Origin: an uncultured Bacteroidia bacterium
GTDB lineage: Bacteria; Bacteroidota; Bacteroidia; Bacteroidales; UBA932
Direction: 5' to 3'
Assembly: GCA_902796455.1 (NCBI GenBank)
Contig: CADBPH010000364.1
Coordinates: forward strand, 1-26,487
DNA: 26,487 nt
The notes beneath the pieces were generated by a model. That model was not told the DNA's origin. It searched no databases and saw only the letters and a program-made list of their open reading frames with translations. Of the stretch, positions 22,071-26,487 are shown piece after piece. The translations under genes and the position numbers were made by a program. Positions within the stretch are counted from its first letter, which is position 1. Each line of letters begins with the position of its first letter.

Positions 22071-23006
22071 ATGCATATGAAGATTGTATTTCTGGATGCG
22101 GCCACGCTGGGGGATACCCCGCTCGATCCCATCAAAGCCCTGGGGACACTTGTCTGTTATCCTTACTCGACCGCGGCGGAAGCGCTCGACCGGGTCGGCG
22201 ACTGCGATGTGCTGATTATTAATAAGGTAAAGGTTACGAGAGCCTTGTTGGACGCGGCACCTTCCCTGAAACTGGTCTGCGAGGCGGCTACCGGGGTGAA
22301 CAATATCGATTTGGAAGCATGCGCCGCGCGGTGCATTCCTGTCCGGAATGTGGCCGGTTATTCGACGGAGTCCGTTGTCCAGGAAACCTTCATGCACCTG
22401 CTTTCCCTGCTCGGGAACGGCCCCTATTTCGACGAGCGGGTCAAGTCGGGGCATTATTCTGCCGGCCTCCTGTTCACCGACGTGTCGCGTCCGTTCATCG
22501 AAATGCACGGAAAGACGATGGGCATCATCGGCATGGGGACCATCGGTTCCCGCGTTGCGGCCGTTGCGACGGCATTCGGCATGCAGGTCATCTATTATTC
22601 CACGTCAGGGACGTCCCACTGTAAAGACTATCCGAGCGTTTCCCTGGAGGAACTGCTTACCCGCTCCGATGTGGTATCCGTCCATGCGCCTCTCAATGCG
22701 CGGACACAGAATTTGATCGGCGAAGCCGAACTGGCCCGGATGAAGCCCCAGGCGATTATGATCAATATGGGACGCGGCGGCATTGTGAACGAGTCCGCTC
22801 TTGCTGCGGCCGTGGATCAGGGTACAATCGGCGGTGCGGCGCTGGATGTATATGAATCTGAGCCACTTCCTGCGGACAGTCCGCTACTTCATACCCGCCA
22901 CCCCGAGCGATTCCGTTTTACGCCCCATACGGCTTGGGCAAGTGTGGAGGCGCGGTCCCGGCTTGTGGCGTGCATCGCCCGGAATATCGCCGAAGCGCAT
23001 TTGTAA
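22071..23006 (+). CDS. D-2-hydroxyacid dehydrogenase, glycerate/hydroxypyruvate reductase-like
   Basis: 311 residues from the ATG at 22071; the ATG at 22077 gives 309 and the more typical MKIVFLD opening. It interconverts a D-2-hydroxyacid and its 2-keto acid with NAD(P)H in the cytoplasm. In 22077 numbering: Rossmann motif GMGTIG (152-157), catalytic R233 (NMGRGG), E262 (ESEPLP) and H284 (TPHTAW). The second beta strand ends VIYYSTSG, where the usual Asp that grips the NAD ribose is not seen, so NADP use is possible. Glycerate dehydrogenase is the likeliest specific role, but related enzymes act on other substrates. The stop lies 5 bases from that of the convergent tadA. Confidence 0.88.
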   Translation: MHMKIVFLDAATLGDTPLDPIKALGTLVCYPYSTAAEALDRVGDCDVLIINKVKVTRALLDAAPSLKLVCEAATGVNNIDLEACAARCIPVRNVAGYSTESVVQETFMHLLSLLGNGPYFDERVKSGHYSAGLLFTDVSRPFIEMHGKTMGIIGMGTIGSRVAAVATAFGMQVIYYSTSGTSHCKDYPSVSLEELLTRSDVVSVHAPLNARTQNLIGEAELARMKPQAIMINMGRGGIVNESALAAAVDQGTIGGAALDVYESEPLPADSPLLHTRHPERFRFTPHTAWASVEARSRLVACIARNIAEAHL

Positions 23007-23011
23007 GCCTG

Positions 23012-23452
23012 TCAGGGCCGCTTGTCCTTAAAGAAATCTTTGATCAGCGCGCTGCACGCATCTCCCAGAACTCCTGCTTCGACTTCCGTCTTGGGATGGA
23101 GCAGGGAGGGGCTGAAGAGGGTGTACCCCCGGCGCGGGTCGATCGCTCCGTAGACAATCCGGCCGACCTGTGCCCAGTTCAATGCGGCCGCACACATCGG
23201 GCAGGGTTCTACGGTCACGTATAACGTACATTCATTCAGGTATTTTCCGCCGACCGCCTCCGTCGCAGCGGTGATGGCTATCATCTCGGCGTGCGCTGTC
23301 GGGTCGTGCAGCCGCTCGGTCATATTGTGCCCGCGGCCGACAATCCTGCCCCGGCAGGTGACGATAGCTCCGATCGGAATTTCACCTTCCCCCAGGGCGG
23401 CATCTGCTTCCTGGAGTGCCTCCCGCATGTATTTTTCGTCCATCAGTTCCAT
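23012..23452 (-). CDS. tadA: tRNA-specific adenosine deaminase / nucleoside deaminase
   Basis: 146 residues of the cytidine/deoxycytidylate deaminase fold. The zinc site is complete: H54 and proton-shuttling E56 in TAHAEM, with C84 and C87 in EPCPMC. Length and motifs match TadA, which makes inosine at the wobble base of tRNA-Arg(ACG). Close relatives such as guanine deaminase share the motif, so the specificity is likely but not certain. The start may be the ATG at 23452 or Met 4 (23443). A weak promoter lies just upstream; rpmH is the next gene upstream on the same strand. Confidence 0.88.
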   Translation of the reverse strand: MELMDEKYMREALQEADAALGEGEIPIGAIVTCRGRIVGRGHNMTERLHDPTAHAEMIAITAATEAVGGKYLNECTLYVTVEPCPMCAAALNWAQVGRIVYGAIDPRRGYTLFSPSLLHPKTEVEAGVLGDACSALIKDFFKDKRP

Positions 23453-23469
23453 AACACAGCTTCTCCCTG

Positions 23470-23476
23470 CAAGATA
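23470..23476 (-). promoter_or_regulatory. Possible weak promoter for tadA
   Basis: On the minus strand TATCTTG followed by C, one T short of the TAnnTTTGC consensus, 17 bases before the tadA ATG. No clear -33 element is visible. Read-through past the rpmH terminator is the alternative. Confidence 0.35.
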
Positions 23477-23479
23477 GCA

Positions 23480-23516
23480 AAAAAAGCGGAGCAGCCCATA
23501 GACTGACCCCGCTTTT
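23480..23516 (-). terminator. Rho-independent terminator after rpmH
   Basis: On the minus strand AAAAGCGG (23516-23509) pairs with CCGCTTTT (23489-23482), and the T-run extends to 23479 (TTTTTTT in all). The loop is large (19 bases) and may pair further internally. It starts 18 bases after the rpmH stop. Confidence 0.7.
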
Positions 23517-23534
23517 AGGTCTATGATAGATCGA

Positions 23535-23687
23535 CTAGAATCTTTCTTCGGAAGAGACAGTCAATTTCTTGCGGCCATGACGGCGGCGTGCGGCGAGAAC
23601 GCGGCGGCCATTGGGAGTCGACATGCGCTCACGGAATCCGTGTTTGTTGACGCGTTTGCGTACAGAGGGTTGGAATGTCCTTTTCAT
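23535..23687 (-). CDS. rpmH: 50S ribosomal protein L34 (bL34)
   Basis: 50 residues, read directly from the minus strand: [18 protein letters not shown], then [18 protein letters not shown] and [14 protein letters not shown]. This is a complete bL34, the short Arg/Lys-rich protein near the 50S exit tunnel. It has its own consensus promoter and terminator. In many bacteria rpmH heads the rnpA-yidC-mnmE region, often with rsmG close by; here rsmG lies just upstream, but rnpA does not follow. Confidence 0.97.
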   Translation of the reverse strand: MKRTFQPSVRKRVNKHGFRERMSTPNGRRVLAARRRHGRKKLTVSSEERF

Positions 23688-23724
23688 TATCTTGATTTTT
23701 TATATTTCCGAAAAAATGGGATTG

Positions 23725-23756
23725 CAAAGGTAGTCTTTTTGCCTAAAAAAGCAAAA
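23725..23756 (-). promoter_or_regulatory. Promoter of rpmH
   Basis: On the minus strand TTTTG (23756-23752), 19 bases, TACCTTTG (23732-23725) followed by C: a full consensus match. The leader is about 30 bases and A/T-rich. The -33 element lies a few bases beyond the rsmG stop. Confidence 0.87.
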
Positions 23757-23761
23757 TATTT

Positions 23762-24448
23762 CTACACTTTATTGACCTTTGCATGGATATCAACCACGAA
23801 TTTCCCGTCGAACCAGGGGTCGTCCAGCCAGTTCTTCACCGCCCAGGTGGAAATCGTCCCCGGTTGCAGGCGGAACCGCTTTGCCAACAGGGCTGTTTCT
23901 GTTGCCACGTCCCCGCCGCGCAGGTAGAGGATCCGTTTGCGGAAGCACCCTTTTACCCAGGGGTAGAAATCCTCCAGCGATGCCACTGCGCGGGAAACCA
24001 CGTAATCGAAGGACCGGCCGAGGGATTCGGCACGGGCGTGGACGGCTTCGACGTTTTTCAGGTCCAGGGCGGAAGCGACGGCGCGGACTACGGTGATTTT
24101 CTTCCCGATCGAGTCGCACAGGGTAAAGCGGGTCCGGGGGAAGAGGATGGCCAGGGGAATCCCCGGGAAGCCGCCTCCGGTCCCCAGGTCCAGCACGGTG
24201 CTCCCTTCCTGCCATGCGGCATTGTCTTCCGCGAGGTTTTCCTGAAGGTAACGGGCAATGGCCAGGGAGTGGATGACATGGTGCAGGTACAGTCCCTCCA
24301 TATCCTTCCGGGAAATGACATTGATCTTGCTGTTCCAGTCCTGGTACAACGGCGCCAGGGCGGCGAATTGTTCCCGCTGGAGCGGGGTTACTCCGGGCAA
24401 GGCCCCGGAAATCCAGGCATCGAAGGCGGAAGCATCCATTTCGTTCAT
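23762..24448 (-). CDS. rsmG: 16S rRNA (guanine527-N7)-methyltransferase RsmG
   Basis: 228 residues. It methylates N7 of G527 in 16S rRNA using S-adenosylmethionine. The family's NKINVISRKD block is at about 40-49 (written SKINVISRKD here), the SAM-binding GTGGGFPG at 89-96 and the VVSRAVASLEDFYPW stretch near 133-147. Length is normal. It overlaps the sigma-factor stop by 4 bases (ATGA), indicating coupled translation from the polA-sigma-rsmG message. Met 4 is an alternative start. Loss of this enzyme gives low-level streptomycin resistance in several bacteria; this copy appears intact. Confidence 0.95.
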   Translation of the reverse strand: MNEMDASAFDAWISGALPGVTPLQREQFAALAPLYQDWNSKINVISRKDMEGLYLHHVIHSLAIARYLQENLAEDNAAWQEGSTVLDLGTGGGFPGIPLAILFPRTRFTLCDSIGKKITVVRAVASALDLKNVEAVHARAESLGRSFDYVVSRAVASLEDFYPWVKGCFRKRILYLRGGDVATETALLAKRFRLQPGTISTWAVKNWLDDPWFDGKFVVDIHAKVNKV

Positions 24449-25044
24449 TTTTCTTTATCCAGCATCATTTGTTCCAGCCGGGCTTTTCCCCGGCTGATCC
24501 GGGTTTTGACCGTCCCGATGGGCAGGCCGGTTTTCTCTGCGATTTCCTTGTAACCGAGGTTGTCTATGAAACAGAGTACGGCGACTTCCCGGTACAGGTC
24601 CGGAAGCCCGCCGATGCAGGTCAACAGGTTCTCATGATCCTGTCCCAGAATGATTTCCTCTTCTGGACTGATGCTGTCGGACGGGACGTCGATTTGTTCG
24701 AGAATCGTGTCGTCCAGGGAAGTTTTCTCAATCTTCTGCCCCCGGATTTTTTCCTTGCTCTTGTGGTCGAAAGCGGTATTGCGGGCAATCGTGAAAATCC
24801 AGGTCGAGAAACGGTTCTCTTTATTATAGGTATGGAGCTGTTTGAACGCTTTTTCGAAACTCTCCATGCAGATATCTTCAATTTCCTCCGGCTCCTGCAC
24901 ATACTTGGCAATGTGCGCTTTTACACCGGCGTGGTAGCGGGTGTAGAGGGCGAAAAATGCGGCTTGGGAATTGTCCTTCAAGGCCATTTCTACCAGGGCG
25001 GCATCTTCGGGATCAGTGTGCTTCGAGCCAGTTTTTTCCTTCAT
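24445..25044 (-). CDS. ECF-type RNA polymerase sigma factor
   Basis: 199 residues. Region 2 (about 28-95, with EIEDICMESFEKAFKQL and RFSTWIFTIARNTAFD) binds core polymerase and the -10 region; region 4 (about 143-195) carries the helix-turn-helix LGYKEIAEKTGLPIGTVKTR. There is no region 3, so it is of the extracytoplasmic-function class. No anti-sigma gene is adjacent, which is uncommon; the partner, if any, is elsewhere. The start overlaps polA by 32 bases and the stop overlaps rsmG by 4. Housekeeping neighbours suggest steady co-expression with them. The linker between regions 2 and 4 is rather long and acidic (about 108-132). Confidence 0.93.
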   Translation of the reverse strand: MKEKTGSKHTDPEDAALVEMALKDNSQAAFFALYTRYHAGVKAHIAKYVQEPEEIEDICMESFEKAFKQLHTYNKENRFSTWIFTIARNTAFDHKSKEKIRGQKIEKTSLDDTILEQIDVPSDSISPEEEIILGQDHENLLTCIGGLPDLYREVAVLCFIDNLGYKEIAEKTGLPIGTVKTRISRGKARLEQMMLDKEK

Positions 25045-26487
25045 TGCATTCGACAGTTAGGGGTACGGAAAGGGTGATGACATGCTCCATCCGGTCGCGC
25101 ACCAGCGCTTTGAGGGCGGGGACTTCTTCCGGAACTGCGTCAAACAAAAGTTCATCGTGGATCTGCAGGACCATGCGGCTGGCCATCTGCTGCGCGGTCA
25201 TGGCCGCGTCGATCCGGTTCATGGCGATTTTGATGATGTCCGCGGAGGTCCCTTGGATGGGGGCATTGACCGCGTTGCGTTCCGCCAGGGCCCGCACGGT
25301 GGCATTCCGGGAATTGATGTCGGGAATGTAGCGGCGCCGGCCGAAAATGGTTTCTACATAGCCATTCTCGCGTGCGCCGACCAGCGTGTCTTCAATGAAC
25401 GTCTTGATGGACGGGAAGGCGGCAAAGTAATCCTCGATGATTTTGGCGGCTTCAGACCGGGAGATGCCCAGCCGCTGGGACAGGCCGAAGGCCGAAATGC
25501 CGTACATGATGCCGAAATTGGCCGTCTTGGCAATCCGGCGCTGGTCTTGGGTGACTTCCTCATACGGGATGCCGAAAATCTTGGCCGCCGTGACCGCATG
25601 GACGTCGATGCCGTCCTTGAAAGCCTGGATCAGGTGCGCATCGCAGCTGAGATGGGCCATGATCCGGAGTTCGATCTGGGAATAGTCCGCGGACAGGATC
25701 ACCCCGTCCGGTGTCGCCGGGACAAAGGCTTTCCGGATTTCTTTCCCGCGTTCGGTGCGGATCGGGATATTCTGGAGATTCGGGTTGGAGGAAGACAGGC
25801 GCCCGGTGGCCGTCAAAGCCTGGTTGAACGTGGTGTGGATCCGTCCCGTCTGGGGCGAAACATAGCTGGGGAACGGCTCTATGTATGTGGACAACAATTT
25901 CTTGACTGCGCGGAATTCCAGGATTTCCCCGATGATGGGATGCCGGTCCGCAAGGGCGGAAAGGGTTGCCTCATCCGTACTCCAGCTGCCTTTGGCGCTT
26001 TTCTTGGCCTTCGGGTCCAGATTCAGTTTTTCAAACAGGACCTGTCCGATCTGGCGCGGGGAGGAGATGTTGAGATCCGGGACACCGGCCATTTCGCGGA
26101 TAACGGCCTCCCGTCGGTTCATTTCCGTGCGCAGGGAGGTGGCAAAGTGCTCCAGTTGGGCGATGTCAACCTTGACACCCGTCCTTTCCATCTTGGAGAG
26201 GACGCGGATCAGCGGCGCCTCGATTTCTTCGTACAGCCGTCCGGATTCCTGTGCTGCCAGCTCCGCCGCGATCTTCCGCCCGGTCAGGAGTACCGCTGCC
26301 GCTTCACGGCAATAGTCACGAGCCGGGGAGTTGGCAGGTGCATCGAACAGGGAGGCGGCTTCCGCCTGGGGCGCTTCCTCTTCCCAATCCACCCCCAGGT
26401 AACTCTTGACCAGGATGGCGGGATTGTGGCTTCGTTCCGGCCCCAGGATGTAGTGCATGAGACCGTAATCTTCTAATTTCCCCTCCA
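25013..26487 (-). CDS. polA: DNA polymerase I, C-terminal part (runs off the window)
   Basis: About 491 residues are inside the window; the reading frame continues past the right edge, so the Met at 26458 is internal. DNA polymerase I fills gaps and replaces primers. The visible part covers the end of the 3'-5' exonuclease-like domain and the whole polymerase domain: motif A ILSADYSQIELRIMAHLS, motif B RRIAKTANFGIMYGISAFG with the R, K, F and Y of the O helix, and motif C LQIHDELLFD. All catalytic residues of the polymerase site are present. Whether the exonuclease site and the N-terminal 5' nuclease are intact cannot be seen. It is the first visible gene of the polA-sigma-rsmG series, and its 3' end overlaps the sigma factor by 32 bases. 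Confidence 0.96.
   Translation of the reverse strand, partial: EGKLEDYGLMHYILGPERSHNPAILVKSYLGVDWEEEAPQAEAASLFDAPANSPARDYCREAAAVLLTGRKIAAELAAQESGRLYEEIEAPLIRVLSKMERTGVKVDIAQLEHFATSLRTEMNRREAVIREMAGVPDLNISSPRQIGQVLFEKLNLDPKAKKSAKGSWSTDEATLSALADRHPIIGEILEFRAVKKLLSTYIEPFPSYVSPQTGRIHTTFNQALTATGRLSSSNPNLQNIPIRTERGKEIRKAFVPATPDGVILSADYSQIELRIMAHLSCDAHLIQAFKDGIDVHAVTAAKIFGIPYEEVTQDQRRIAKTANFGIMYGISAFGLSQRLGISRSEAAKIIEDYFAAFPSIKTFIEDTLVGARENGYVETIFGRRRYIPDINSRNATVRALAERNAVNAPIQGTSADIIKIAMNRIDAAMTAQQMASRMVLQIHDELLFDAVPEEVPALKALVRDRMEHVITLSVPLTVECNEGKNWLEAH

Noticed and set aside
25082..26476. Long plus-strand open frame opposite polA
   Set aside because: Shadow of the polymerase domain, which has all its motifs in the other strand.
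1..26487. CRISPR arrays, insertion sequences, prophage or integrative elements
   Set aside because: No spaced direct repeats, transposase, integrase or target-site duplications were seen; the tRNA-Leu is not followed by an integrase or an att-like repeat.

Overview
The window reads as chromosome of a Bacteroidota bacterium, most likely order Bacteroidales, with fairly GC-rich coding sequence. The evidence is the promoter type (TTTG or TTG, 19-20 bases, then TAnnTTTG) before several genes and the presence of families typical of this group: DUF4199, DUF4295, DUF4296, DUF3575, an Mfa2-like fimbrial lipoprotein, a long Bacteroidota-type signal peptidase I, and IF3 in a thrS-infC-rpmI-rplT cluster. 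I cannot name a genus. Nearly all of the window is conserved core genome. I see no insertion sequence, prophage, CRISPR array or integrase.

Layout. Positions 1-79 hold the 3' end of a 5S rRNA and its terminator. A leftward operon at 100-3590 encodes a DUF4199 membrane protein, a family 2 glycosyltransferase and a TPR histidine-kinase-like protein whose phosphoacceptor His is Arg. A divergent promoter pair inside a perfect inverted repeat (3605-3638) separates it from a rightward translation and secretion block: thrS, infC (AUC start), rpmI, rplT and lepB, then rpmB, rpmG and a DUF4295 ribosome-associated protein. After a terminator come ftsY, pheT, a DUF4296 lipoprotein, an amidohydrolase, a radical SAM enzyme and deoC, ending at a 17-bp-stem terminator.

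Positions 15920-18889 form the most accessory-looking segment. It is a three-gene operon with overlapping ends: a lipoprotein with an HEMAH metalloprotease motif, a DUF3575 outer-membrane protein and an Mfa2/FimB-like lipoprotein, with no fimbrillin gene beside them. A convergent patatin-POTRA-beta-barrel gene follows (18902-21322). Then come ridA, a tRNA-Leu(CAG) gene with its own promoter and terminator, and a D-2-hydroxyacid dehydrogenase. The right end is leftward: polA (cut by the window end), an ECF-type sigma factor and rsmG with overlapping ends, then rpmH from its own promoter, then tadA.

The points most worth a second look are: the histidine kinase without its histidine; strong AGGAGG sequences exactly 8 bases before the starts of infC and the DUF4295 gene in a phylum that mostly does not use them; the AUC start of infC; a structured leader before rplT; and the fimbria-anchor-like operon with a metallo-lipoprotein and no pilin. 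Two short genes, the DUF4295 gene and rpmH, were found by reading the sequence directly.
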